A stretch of 64,000 bases of DNA, from positions 186,001 through 250,000 of the forward strand of contig WNYE01000004.1 in the NCBI GenBank assembly GCA_021396245.1, written 5' to 3'. Of this stretch, positions 45,950 to 57,915 are shown one piece after another (positions within the stretch are counted from its first letter, which is position 1; each line of letters opens with the position of its first letter). The notes beneath the pieces were generated by a model, which was given only the letters and a program-made list of their open reading frames with translations, was not told the origin of the DNA and did no database searches. The translations under genes were made by a program, and so were the position numbers. This DNA comes from Sporothrix humicola. Its lineage: Eukaryota; Ascomycota; Sordariomycetes; Ophiostomatales; Ophiostomataceae.

Positions 45950-48900
45950 ATGGCTACGCCGTCCAGCGATTTCGGCCTCGCCATGTCCGACGGGCCCTCG
46001 CGCGCCACGTCGGCCGCGCCCACCCCTCGCCGTTTCAACGGCCTCAGCTCGTCGTCGGCGCGGCCACGCGGTCCTCCGTCGGAGAGTGTTGGCGGCGGCG
46101 CCATGAGCGACGACGAGGGCGAGGGCTTTGCCGACGACAAGGTGCCGCAGCGGATACGGCGCAACAATGGCGAGCCCATCCCGCGCGTCGAGGACAAGAT
46201 CGGTCTCGCCGTCCAGCAATTCTTTGAGAATTTCATTCAAGAGTAGGCCCCCTTGTCCCGGCAGTATTCAAATTAATTGTCGCCCATCGCCCCCCCTCAT
46301 CTGCTAACCCCTCCCAGATTCGTCGAAGAACCCTCCCCCTCTGGCGAGATGCCGTCGAGCGCCGCCGTCACCGACAAGTTCTACGTCGCCCAGATCCACG
46401 CCATGCGCACCTACCAGCTGTCGACCTTTTATGTCGATTTCAAGCACCTGACGTCGTGGAACAACGGCGTGCTGTCGGAAGCCGCCCTCCGCATGTACTT
46501 CCGCCTCGTGCCGTACCTCAACGCCGGCTTGCACAACATGATTGCCAAGTACGAGCCGCACTATTTCAGAGAGCACCGCCAGCTCACGTCGAGCACCACC
46601 TCGGCCACAAACCGCACAACGTCGGCCGCCAGCAATGCCGGCTCGGCCTCGCAACAGTCGGCCGAGCTCGGCAGCAAGACGAGCAACCAGCAGACCGACA
46701 AGCTGTTTACCGTCGCCATCTACAACATGCCGCTCGTGTCGCGCATCCGCGCGCTGCGTGCCGCCAACATTGGCCAGCTGCTCAGTATCTCGGGCACAGT
46801 CACACGTACCTCGGAAGTCCGCCCCGAGCTGTCTCTCGGTACCTTCATCTGCCCAGAGTGCAAGGCCGTCGTGCCCAATGTCGAGCAAGCGTTCCGCTAT
46901 ACGGAGCCCACGCAGTGCCCCAACCCCACCTGCCAGAACCGCCAGGCCTGGCAGCTCGACATCCGCCAAAGCACATTTGTCGACTGGCAGAAGGTCCGCA
47001 TCCAGGAGAACAGCAGCGAGATCCCGACTGGCAGCATGCCGCGCACCATGGACGTCATCCTGCGTGGCGAGATGGTCGACCGCGCCAAGGCCGGCGAGAA
47101 GTGCATCTTCAACGGCATGCTTATGGTGGTGCCCGATGTCAGCCAGCTGGGTCTGCCGGGCGTACGTCCCACGGCCATCCGCGACGACCGCAATGCCGCT
47201 CGGGCAGGTAACGACGCCGGCGGCTCTGGCGTCTCGGGCCTCAAGGCGCTGGGTGTGCGCGATCTGACGTACCGGATGGCCTTCCTGGCGTGCATGGTCC
47301 TGCCCGACACGACCAGCCTTGGCGGCAGCAGCAGCATCCCCAACGGCCCCGATGCTTCGGGCGCCGACATTGTCGCCGCTTTGACTCAAGCGTCGGCACG
47401 TGACGGCACCGCTGGCGGCAACGCTGCGAACGGCTTCATGACCGCCCAGGAGGCACAGGAGGCCGTGCTCGGCGCCTACACCAAGGCCGAGATCGACGAC
47501 CTGCGCAAGATGGTCCACAGTGACTACATTTACTCGCGTCTCGTCAAGTCGCTCGCGCCCATGGTCTACGGCCACGAGATTGTCAAGAAGGGCTTGTTGC
47601 TGCAGCTGGTGTCGGGTGTGCACAAGTCGACCGCTGAGGGCATGCAGCTGCGTGGCGACCTCAACATTTGCATTGTCGGCGACCCGTCCACCTCCAAGTC
47701 TCAGTTCCTCAAGTACATTTGCAGCTTTGCTCCGCGCGCCGTCTACACGTCTGGCAAGGCCTCGTCCGCTGCCGGTTTGACGGCCGCCGTCGTCAAGGAT
47801 GAGGAGACGGGCGAGTTTACGATCGAGGCCGGTGCGCTGATGCTGGCTGACAACGGTATCTGCTGCATCGACGAGTTTGACAAGATGGACATTGCCGACC
47901 AGGTCGCCATCCACGAAGCCATGGAACAGCAGACCATTTCCATCGCGAAAGCCGGCATCCAGGCCACCCTGAATGCCCGCACGTCCATTCTCGCCGCCGC
48001 CAACCCGGTCGCTGGCCGCTACAATCGCAAGGCGACTCTGCGCTCCAACATTAACATGTCGGCGCCCATTATGTCGCGTTTCGATCTGTTCTTTGTCATC
48101 CTCGACGAGTGCAACGAGAGCGTCGACCGCCGCCTGGCCGAGCACATTGTCGGCATCCACCAGCTGCGCGACGAGGCTGTTACGCCCGAGTTTACCACCG
48201 AACAGCTCCAGCGCTACATCCAGTTCGCCCGCACCTTCCAGCCCGAGTTCACCGACGAGGCCAAGCTGCTACTCGTCGATCGCTACCGCGACCTGCGTGC
48301 CGACGATGCCCAGGGCGGCGTCGGCAAGAACTCGTACCGCATCACCGTGCGTCAGCTCGAGTCCATGATCCGGCTCAGCGAGGCCATTGCCAAGGCCAAC
48401 TGCGTCGACGAGATCACGCCCGACATGGTGACCGAGGCCTACAACCTGCTGCGCCAGAGCATCATTTCCGTCGAGCACGACGATGTCGAGGTCGAGGATG
48501 ATGAAGATGCTGGTGAGAATGTGGACGAGGCCGCCGAGGCTGCTGCCCTGGCTGCTGCTGCCAACGGCCAAGTTCCCAACAGCGACGTCGCCATGGACAC
48601 CGAGGAGCAGACCACGGCCGGCCGCCGCAACAGGGTCGCCATCACCTACGACAAGTACATTGCCATTGTCAATGCCATTGTCCAGCGCGTGCGCGACGAC
48701 GAGGTGTCCGGCCCCGGCGAAGGCGTCGCGGCCGACGCTTTGGCCAACTGGTACCTGGAGCAGCAAGAGGGCGAACTCGACACCGAGGAGGACTACCACC
48801 GCGAAAAGTCCCTCGTCACCATGGTCCTCAAGAAGATGGTCAAGGAAAATATTCTCATGGCCATCCGCGGCCAGGGCATGGCCGACGAGAACGCCGCCGA

Positions 48901-48976
48901 GGGTGCAGCATCGGCATCGACATCGCAACAAGTCATCTACGTCCTGCACCCCAACTGTGCGTTCGAGGAGTTTTAG
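45950..48976 (+). CDS. MCM6: DNA replication licensing factor Mcm6
   Basis: Subunit of the MCM2-7 hexamer, the replicative helicase core. Two exons (45950-46242, 46318-48976) with a 75-bp intron give 983 residues. The N-terminal 85 residues are Ser/Arg/Pro-rich with APTPRR, a plausible CDK/DDK-phosphorylated tail. A zinc finger is visible (CPEC 276-279, CPNPTC near 298). SMPRTMDVILRGEMVDRAKAG and VPDVSQLGLPGVRP are Mcm6-specific. Walker A GDPSTSKS (552-559), Walker B CCIDEFDKMD (613-622) and the SRFDLFF arginine finger (R685) are intact. Fungal insertions include a Ser/Thr-rich loop after FREHRQ and an acidic/Ala-rich linker (about 820-850) before the C-terminal winged-helix region. Confidence 0.98.
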
Positions 48977-50690
48977 ATGGTGTTGAAATATGCGGAAAAT
49001 AATAAAGAAACGGTCTACAAATGAAGCATGAAGAGTGGGTCAAGTGAGGGAGTCTAGGAGTTCTTTGCTTTATTTTTTGGGACGAATGCTTCCATTATCC
49101 TCTTTGATATACATTTCATGTTTGTTTTTTATAGTCTTGTTGTCTATCCATCGGAGGAGGACTTATCATGTACAATGTATGCGCAATGTTGTTTATGGAA
49201 TGAATATAAAATAAGAATAGTCTTTAAACATACTTTTCCCGTTTGAACGTTTGTGTAATGTTAGCTAATCATTTAATGATAGAATTAGCGATTTGGTGAC
49301 GTTTAAACAAACCGTGTTCATTTCATTTCTTTTGCTACTTTTCTAAAAAAAAAAAAAAACATCTTTTCTTTTCTCTTCTCTTCGTTTCTTTTCTTTTCTT
49401 TCTTTTTTTAAAAAAAATAATAATAATGAGGAAAAGAATAAATCAATAATCAAATCAAATCAAATAGAACTACGGAGTATAAAATGGTCATTTACAAAAC
49501 TGATATTATGATGTGTAAACTTATCTCCGGTCTTATTACAATGTATTACGGCCAAGTGTATTTAGAATTTTCCTCTTTTTTATTATTATTTGTTGGTATA
49601 GACTCTCCATTCCCATTTCCGTATCCTTATGCCCACCATTTCCCATGTATCCCTGGTAAAGTTCAAAAAGTGCCTTGCCTACCGTTGTCCTCTCATGTGT
49701 TTTCCTTAACCATACTCCCCATTGAATACCATAATGTTGATGATATAAAAGTAAAAAAAAGGTTAAGGCAGGCCCACCAAAGGACAAATACCGAGACATG
49801 CCGTTGCTTTTGTTGTGACTTTCCAGTTATTGGATATCTCGCGCACCTTCGCGGCTCCCTTTTCAGTCGAGGGATGCACCGCGTTTCCAAATGTCGTCGT
49901 TCCCCAGGCCGAAGGCGTCGGTCGAATAATCGACGACTGTCTGTTTCCTGTTCCAATTCCTTTTCCACTCGTCGAGGACAAGTTCAATAGGTTCCTGCCG
50001 TACGTTCTGTACCAGTCGAATTCCCTTTCGTGTCTGTTTCCATTTTCGTAATAGTGTTTTGAAAGTAGAACATGATGAAAAGAAACAATGAGGAAAAGAA
50101 CAATAGTCGAACAAGGGTAGGATCTCGAAACAAGACAAAAAGAGAGAAAAAAGAGCACCAACAACCAAAGAGAGCCTCGAGCAACAAATCAACGGAACAA
50201 GATCGAGAAAAAGAAAAGAGTCCAAAGGTGGGAGATCAATAGCCACACTGAGAGAGAAAAAAAGTTGAATAATAACTTGCTTGCTTTGGGCGCAAAAAGT
50301 GAAACGAAGAAAAGAGTAACAAGTAACAAGTAAGTAGTACACGGTAGTAGTAGTAGTTCCGAGCAGCCAAGCAAGACGATATAACGTATGATGCAGGGCG
50401 TTGAAGGGTTTGTTTTAAAATAGAATAATAGAAAAGAACAAGCAGGAGCACACTTGACTCGTGACAGCTGAAGAGGAGAGCAATGTATGAAGTTGGAACA
50501 ACAACATGTCCTTCTCTCGACATTCCACGAGTCCCAATTTGGCTCGGATTCGTGACCAAAAATAACACACGATTGCTTGGGGTGAGAATAGAAGCGAGAG
50601 CCGAAATCAAGCCTGATTGCTCTCTGCAGACAGAATAGGCGCGTTCACAATCGCTTCCTGTCCCTGTCCCTGTGCCAGTCCCTGTCTCCA
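48977..50690. other. 1.7 kb convergent region MCM6 / RGG-rich protein gene
   Basis: Holds two 3' ends and simple sequence: an A15 run (49345-49359), a TTTTC-type pyrimidine tract (about 49360-49407), short AAT and GTA repeats, and one TACGGAGTA (49471-49479). No gene supported; the open frames here are low-complexity. Confidence 0.5.
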
Positions 50691-53600
50691 CTAGGTCTGG
50701 GTCTGGACAGGTGCCGGCGTACCTCTAGTCCAGTTCTCGGAACGGTGGCGCATGCTTCCGCCGCCGCGCGACCGGCCACCGCCGGACGAGCCCTGTCTGG
50801 TGCTGGGCGGCGTGCTCTTATCATTGCCGTGGGAGCCGGAGTGGTTGCTAGACGCATCGCGGTCGCCACGTTCGGGGCGTTCTCCACGTTCACCACGCTC
50901 TTTGTGCTCACCTCGCTCCTTGTGCTCGCCACGTTCACCACGCTCGCCGCGGTCACGGTTCTTGTTTCCGCCGCCGCGGTGGGACGATCCGCCTCCGCCA
51001 TGGCGGCCACTGCTACTGCGACCATAGTTCGACCGGCGCGAATTGCTATTTGTGCGCGGCGTCGGCAGGCTGACAGACTTGCCGTTGCCAGCCATTCCGG
51101 GGAAGTGGATGTTGACGGTGTTGGCTCCGCTAAAGTAGTCACGCAGGAACCCCTCGTGGTCACCACTGGTGGCAGATGAGAGCAGGAAGCGGCGGGCAAG
51201 CGGCTTGGGAACGGCGGCGGGCGTCCACGCGAGCTCGGGCACCTTGTTAGGCAAGTGAACAGGCGGCAGCGAGCCCATTTCCTGCCGCTCGAAGCAGTCT
51301 TCGGCCATGAGGCGGGTCGTGAACGGCTCCTTAGGGGCAGGCGTCACGTATCTTGCAGGAGGTGCCTTCGATCCATGCGCAGGCGCGACATTTTCGCGAC
51401 TGTGGGCAGGGGTACTGTGGGTGGGCTTCGACGGCGAGACGGAAGGCTTGCGATCAAACAGGTTGTTAAATTTGGCTTGCCATGAGGCACCGTCTGTAGG
51501 CGTGGGACCATCGTTGGCAGTGCTGCGCAGCTGGGCGGGCTTCGGGTGCGATGCGGTAGTGGGAGTGCGGCCGCTCGTCGGAGCACCACCCTTGGGCGGG
51601 AGACGGACCACAATTTGCGGCCGAGGGAGAGAGACGTGCGGGTGAGCGGCATCGCCATCAAAGGCCGGGTGGCCGTCCGTATCGGGCGGAGGCGGTGACG
51701 GTGAGCCGGGGCGGTCCAGGTTGCTGTTGCCAATAGCAGAAGCGGCAGCAGGAGCCGATCCTTGAGCGGCGGCAACGGCATCTTCCAGGCGAACATCGCG
51801 GGTAGGGAAGAACCGAGAGGGCCTGGACTGCGAATGGATGGTGGAACCAGGGCTGCTGCTTCCGCCGACGGTGGTGCCGGGACGCTGAACAACGGACTGG
51901 TTGGCCCGATCTTCGACACGGATGCCGTCCTCGTTCATGCGCGTGGGCATCCAGGTATCCTTGATGGTCGGGTGCAGGTCCTTCAGACCCAGGCCACGAG
52001 CCTCGGCCTCGCGCTGCTGCTCGGCGCGATGGGCCTTTTGCTGGGCGAGCGAAACTTCGTCGCTAGCCTTGACAGCGTTGGCCCAGGCACTGCGAGCTGC
52101 TCCAGCTGCACCGCCGCCAACCACTGGACGGCCTGGCGGTCCCTGAACGCTGGGCTGAGGAGGTGGTGGTGGTGGGAGGACGACCGACGACTTAGGCGGG
52201 CCAATGGGTGCAATCGAAGGGCCGGCGGCATTCTTCTGTGCGGACGGTGGGCCGATAGGGCCAAGGTCGGATGTGAAGGTGCCGTTGCCGAGACTGCGGT
52301 TGTTAGGCGAGCCCCAGACATTGCGGGCAGACTGGTTAGAGCTGCCCCACGAAGCGATGCGCTCCGTCTGCGGCGGGGCGGGACTCTGCCATGTCTGTTG
52401 CTGCTGCTGGGGTTGGCCACGGCCAGCATCCTGGTTCGCAGACGCATCGTTCTGGGACGGAGAGGCCTGGAGAGGCTGGGCATTACCGGGGGCTGCTCCT
52501 TCGTTCGAGGTCTCCCCTTCGGCAGTGCTCAACTTTGCGTTGGCCTGCACAGGAGTGACCGGGACAGCTGCAGTTGTACTCGGTGTACCTTCCTCCTTGG
52601 ACGCCTCCTTTTTGGCGCTCTTCCGTTCGGGGGCAGGGCCCATGGCTTCTAGCTTGAGCCGGATGCGCTCCCGCTTCGCGGCTTCTTCACGCTCTTCCTC
52701 CTCGAGACGTCTCTTCTTGGCGAGCTCGCGGCGCTCTCTCATGATCTTCTTTTGGATCTCGAGTTCATCCTCAATATTGGCGGTAGGAGCAGCCTGAGGA
52801 GCACCTTGCACAGGAGGCTGCACGCTACCCGGAGGGCCACCATGTGGTCCTGGGCCTGGGCCTGGCGGGCCGTTTGCCGGGTTGTTCGAGTATGGTGATG
52901 CAAAGGTGGCTGCTGGCGAGCCGCGATTCTGCCACGACCGTGTGCCAGACGGTGAGAAGTTTCTATCAGAAGTGGGACTATCACTTCTGCCACCGTGGTG
53001 TGGGTGTTGGGCATTGAGAAGCTCGGGAGGAACGTGCTGGTCATGTGGCCGGCCAAGACGCTGCATGAAGCTGCCACTGCCGCCGCTCACATTCGACGAG
53101 TTCCGGCGTCTGCCGTACGGGCCGTCGTGGGACCGATGGGTCTGGAAGTTAGGGGACGGCTCAGGCTGCTGATCCCGCTGCAAAAGTGCAGAGGGAGGCT
53201 GTCTGTAGTGCATCTCACTTCTGGAGCCACCACGCCGATCATTCACAGGCTCGAGGCGGCCGGACTGTGAGTTGAAGAGCTCACGGTTCCCATAGGGGTG
53301 GCTGTCTCTGAACCCGCTGCGGCTGAAATCGTCCGCTGCGATTTCCTTATAGGGAGGAGGAGTCGAACCACGCGGAGGGCCACCGTACATATCCCGGGGA
53401 GGATATTGGTGGTGGAATTGCTGTTGCTGCTGGTAGGGCATACGTGAGCTTCCGATGGCAGGAGGCAGGTCCATTGTAACTGGGGATGCCTTGTCAACGG
53501 GAGGCAAAGAGGCCCAGGGCGACTTGACAGGGGTAGGAGGAGCTGGGGGCTTTGCGACCAGCGTAGGCTTCTCGGGAGCTCCCTTCAATATGAGGCCTCT

Positions 53601-54776
53601 GCCAGAGGGCAGACCGCCGGTTCTCACGCCAGTCGGAGCAGGCGACTTGGGCTTCTCGTTAGGATCGACCTCCTTCGAAAGAGAAGAGGGGTGGACTGTG
53701 GGGGAAGCGTGGGCGGCATTGCCATACGAGTGGTGCGGCGGCGGGACATGCTGTGGATGGCCTGGAGGATGGTATGTGTTCTGAGAGTGAGAGAGATCCG
53801 GTTGAGCGGCCTGCGGCTGCGGGGATGGCTGGATTTCGTCGTGGTGAGGGATGGTGGACTTGGTGCCGTCCGTCCAAGTGATCTCTTCGGGGGCCCAGTC
53901 CTCGTCGTCGTCATCGATATCTGCCCAGTTGTTCTGTCCCTTGGCTTCGTCGTCCTGCTGAAGACGTGTCGAAATGTGGATTCCATATTTCTTTAATTCT
54001 TCGTCCGTAAGCTTGCGAGGTTCCGGCGGGGCAATAGCTGGAAAGTAAGTTAGTACACCATTATACAAAGTAGGTAAAATGTCGAAAACTCACGTCGGTT
54101 CTTGTTCCAAACGGCGTTCGGGTCTGGGGCAGCAGCTGGCCGTCCGTTGGAGCCAACACCCTTGACGAGGCCCGTCTTGGCGACAAGTCTCGGGCGGGCT
54201 GAGGCGGACGCAGACGAGCTGAGGGAAGCAACACCCAGGGTCGGCGAGGCCTTGTCCCCGGGTTTGGCGGCGCCGGATGTGCCGGCCGCCTTGGCCGCAA
54301 GGAAGGTCTTGTTGACCGAGACCGATTTGAAGGTTGTGGGTTTCCTCGCCGTGGACGACGTCCGCACGTGTCCCTTGTCTCCATCTTTGTTTTTGGCCGC
54401 GTCGAGTCGCGAAGTCTCCGTGTCCGAACCCCCGCTAATGCTCGGCTCCGCAGAGTTTACCAGGTCGTCAACAATATCGGCGATGTGTTTGTTCGAGAGT
54501 TCGTCTGGGGAGCCAGAGGTGGCCGTGCCGTTTACAGAAGATGGGTCTGAGCCGCCATTGTGCAAGTCGTCGGTAGTCTTGGGGATCTATCACGGGGGAA
54601 AGAGAAGAGTCGGTTAGTGGGGAGGGGCTTTGGCAGGACACTCGGAAGCGGGACCGCATCCGAAAAATGTGAAAAAATAAATGCCCACGGGAAACCCGAT
54701 ATTCACTTACGGCCTGTGGTTCAGATGGTGCGGACGCTTCGACGGGATTAGATTCATTAGACGCAGCAGCCATCAT
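50691..54776 (-). CDS. Large disordered RGG/ERG-repeat protein, function unknown
   Basis: Three exons (54711-54776, 54094-54586, 50691-54037) give 1301 residues. I recognise no enzyme domain. Likely the most conserved part is a block after residue 187: PPEPRKLTDEELKKYGIHISTRLQ followed by NNWADIDDDDEDWAPEEITWTDGTK, then long Pro/Gln/Gly/Ser-rich disorder. A charged helix (about 600-665, IQKKIMRERRELAKKRRLEEEEREEAAKRE pattern) is probably coiled coil. A second motif near 1090-1160 (AEDCFERQEMGSLPPVHLPNKVPELAWTPAAV) looks ordered. The C-terminal 110 residues are RGG-like with repeated RGE and HKE units and a Gly/Ser/His-rich stretch, the composition of RNA-binding or translation-associated proteins. 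The start MMAAASNE was preferred because splice junctions keep frame (EPQA/IPKTTDD; NKNR/PIAPPEP). Confidence 0.85.
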
Positions 54777-56453
54777 ACGATGCGCTTGGCTCGCAATATG
54801 TGTGGAAGGGTGTTGAGGGTGACCGTATGCGGGAAAGCAGCTTTCCGAGTCACCAGTCAACTGAGCAAAAGGTGATCGAGGCCTGAAAACGGTGTCGTCG
54901 CCGGTATGCGTAGAAAGCGGTCAGGTGCGAATATTTTCTCTCAATGTTCACGATTTTCGGGAAAAAAGCGGATCTGGGGCTGTCTGTTGACGCAAAGCGG
55001 TGGGTACGAGGTATCGAAATTCGATTTTGGATTGAAGTCGAACCTTTTTGGAGCTGTCGAAAGAGAGAGAAATGTGAGTCGTGTGAGGTTCTTTATCGAA
55101 AGACCAAGATGAAAGGGGAGGAGAAGGGAAGAAGCCTGGAGTCACGTTGGTCTGGCTCGTAAGTGACAGGCTACTGAGTTGGGTGACTTACTACTGGAAC
55201 TTGGTTCTTGGACTAGGTCTTTGTTGGTCGGAAAACGTAGTGTCGGGGGGGACGATTTGCGAAGAATGATGCAACAAGCTGCCTGTCGGTCGGGCGCGGG
55301 TGCGAAATTAGGAATCGAGGATCGGTGTTCCTGTGGCCGGGAATTCACGTCGCGTGTGATGCGGGAGTCGGGGGGTGTTGGTGAAGTCGAAGAGAAAGAA
55401 ACAACCCGGTGATGATGTGCGGAGGAGAAGAGAGAAAGCGAGGATGTCGAAAATGCGGCTGGGCTGCCTACGTTTTCTCCTACTGGACAGAGAGCAAAGG
55501 GAAGGAAGGGGGGACCTGCCCTTGGTGCTGGGTTGCTTTGGTGCTGCTTTGGCGCCTTTGAGCAACGTGATTGGCTGGGAGGCCACACTCTCCACTTTAG
55601 GCTTAGCTCCACGTCGCGACCCAGCGCTGGAAGGAAGGAGCGACTGGCAAGAACAGGAACAGGAAAACGGAGGAAGGAGCAGGGCGAGTGAATCATCTGC
55701 CGTACCTGAAAGCTGCAGGAAACAATACCAGATTGTATACTCCGTATCAGTTGTCGCAAAATGAGTAGATGATAGAACTTATCGCAGCCACAAATATTAC
55801 AGACAAATACCGAACTTTTAAAGTCGCTGCTCTGACCGTTTGCTGCTCATCACCACTACCAGCTTGACAGCCGTTTCAGGCACAACAGTGACCAACGCTT
55901 CGCCACCAGATCTTATTGAGGAAAAGGCACAAGCGCTCTTGGCTGCGACAAACAAGCGATTCAATGTATTGAGAATGTTTTTGACGTCTGCTGCCTGGAC
56001 CTGTGATTCACTAAGTGGCGGTGCGTCATTAGATGTCATATATGATTCAAAAGAAACATACGTTTTCTACGTAAGTGCGGTTGAAAGTAATGTGATATGT
56101 TTACTGCTTGTTGATGTCAAGTAAACAAATATTCTTGAGCACCATACGGAGTACTTTGTTTGATTTCATGACTCTCTTAAGCGCTAAAAACCACTGCCGG
56201 ATTAGACAGGGCACATCGCTCACATCACTCACATCACTCACGCACGGGGCGGCCGTTGATACAAATGAAATAATATGATTGTTTTTGGCACGCAGATGCA
56301 AATATGAAGCTTCTCGCGGGTGTTCCAACAACCTCACTCTCTATTTGGCAACACAAGATATATGTACAACGGCACGGAGGCTCGGCGGAAACCACTATGC
56401 TCCCACCAGCCTTCGCTCCAGCCTTCTTTTTAATTGATCAGGTACGACGCCGC
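54777..56453. other. 1.7 kb region upstream of the RGG-rich gene and downstream of ATP17
   Basis: Contains the promoter of the RGG-rich protein gene, two perfect TACGGAGTA/TACTCCGTA motifs (55738-55746 and 56146-56154), and a 9-bp CACATCACT repeat (56212-56238). A 73-codon minus-strand frame (55818-56039) has a protein-like composition and is discussed as a finding, but I do not call it a gene. Confidence 0.45.
56212..56238. repeat. 9-bp tandem repeat
   Basis: Three CACATCACT units, the first with one substitution, in intergenic DNA downstream of ATP17. Confidence 0.9.
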
Positions 56454-57286
56454 TTAGTGGGCGTTGTTCTTGTGGTGGCCTGCGAGTAGTTAGCATGTCG
56501 TTCGGGAGGGGAACAGGAGCGGCCTTCGACTCTGTCTCTGGCATTGTCGTCGGGGGTGTACATACGCAGGTGGAAGTAGTACTGCTGGGCGTAGCCAATG
56601 ATGATCAGAGCGGCAACAGCCTGGATGATGGCTAAAGAAGGGGTTAGCGGCGGTTTTTGCAAAGAGAACAACACATATTCTCCTGTTCATGCAGCGGTTG
56701 CACCGAAAGGGATGTTACGTACGCTTGGCAGTGGAGTTCTTGCCAAAGTGCTTGGCCTGGTAGCGGCCGAGAATGCCCTTGGCCTTGACCTCAGGAGCCG
56801 GGCCACGGGGCAGCTTCTCGTAGAAGTTGACGACGCGCTGCATGCGGACAGCATCGGGAGCAGCGCCAATGGCCTGTATGAGTCGTTAGCATCGCTGTCT
56901 CGGGTTTGGTTGTTGTTCCATTGTCCAAATTATCGTCATCCGGCCGGCGATATGGCGATCTTCCAGTCGACATAAAGGCCTGATATTCCGACATTGCCGT
57001 CCTTCTCGCAGCTTCGGTGGTCGTACTCGTCATGTCGTCGAGGGCTCGGGGGTGCAATCGTTCTTGGTGGCCGTTGCCGCGAGAAGACCGAAAAGTGCGC
57101 GTTTTCCACACCAAAAACATCCTATATTCGACTCGTCTATCGCATCTCGAAACGTACCTTAGGCGAAGCAACCTGGGAAAACGTGTTAGCTGACCTGTCC
57201 CTCAATCAAACCGACGTCTCCGACCACTCTGAACGAACCTTGGGGGGGATGAGCGTCGAGAGCGCCCGGCGAGTGATGTAGCTCAT
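56454..57286 (-). CDS. ATP17: Mitochondrial F1Fo ATP synthase subunit f
   Basis: A small Fo subunit of the inner-membrane ATP synthase peripheral region. Five exons: 57239-57286, 57158-57172, 56723-56873, 56566-56631 and 56454-56479, giving 101 residues, the family's usual size. Reads MSYITRRALSTLIPPK/VASPK/AIGAAPDAVRM, then VNFYEKLPRGPAPEVKAKG and LGRYQAKHFGKNSTAK, a single transmembrane helix (PIIQAVAALIIIGYAQQYYFHL) and RHHKNNAH. Exon 2 is a 15-base micro-exon (VASPK) bounded by CAG and GTACGT. Intron 2 is long (284 bp). All junctions keep frame and recreate the conserved sequence. It is divergent from the complex I 21 kDa subunit gene. Confidence 0.95.
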
Positions 57287-57915
57287 GTTGGAAAATTTTG
57301 CGGATCAACGGAACCGAGAAAGGGGTCGGAGGGTCTCTGAGAGAGTTACGAGAAGGGTGAAGGTTCTCGTAGAAAGAAAAGAGCAATTGAAATCCGTGGC
57401 GATGCCGGGGGACAACAATTGGACTATGGTATGCGAGGTGGGGAGAAGGCTGAGTTGGTTGGGGTGGGAAGGGGACGCTCTGAAAAGGTTTCGCGATGCT
57501 GGGACCAAGGAAAACGAAGATTCCGACAGCTTTCCCTCGGATTAGCGGTTGTTCCCGGTATGTTATCACGTGACAAGTCAAGCGACATTTTCTGTCAGTG
57601 GAGCGGGGAGTCTTTAGGCGGTTTCAGCGGCAAGTTAGAGGGACAGAGGGATTTACGGGGGGCTACAGAGAGGGAATAGCGGGTGGACCGCAAAAACAAC
57701 AGCGCCGGAACATCTTTTTTGCTTACGGTTGCAAGTTAGTTTACCTCGCTTGCTATTGGAGAGGGACCTCCAGCAAAATCGTAGCCCATCACGACACGGC
57801 ATCCGGCGACGACTTTCACGGTGACCAGGCGACCACACGACGACCGATCACGTCAATTCGAGCCGACCGAATCAATTGCACCCTTTTTTCGCCTCTCTCA
57901 CCCACACACACACAC
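57287..57915. promoter_or_regulatory. Divergent promoter region ATP17 / complex I subunit
   Basis: 629 bp between start codons of two oxidative phosphorylation genes. A palindromic TCACGTGA lies at 57566-57573, roughly central. A (CA)n tract directly precedes the complex I subunit start. Confidence 0.6.
57566..57573. promoter_or_regulatory. TCACGTGA E-box (Cbf1-type)
   Basis: Perfect 8-bp palindrome within ATCACGTGAC, matching the RTCACRTG consensus of Cbf1-class bHLH factors. It is about 280 bp from the ATP17 start and 340 bp from the complex I subunit start. In some yeasts Cbf1 controls respiratory genes; that this holds here is inference. Confidence 0.5.

Noticed and set aside
56874..57157. 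snoRNA or exon in the 284-bp ATP17 intron 2
   Set aside because: No D box; an open frame across it has no similarity and would disrupt the conserved subunit f sequence.
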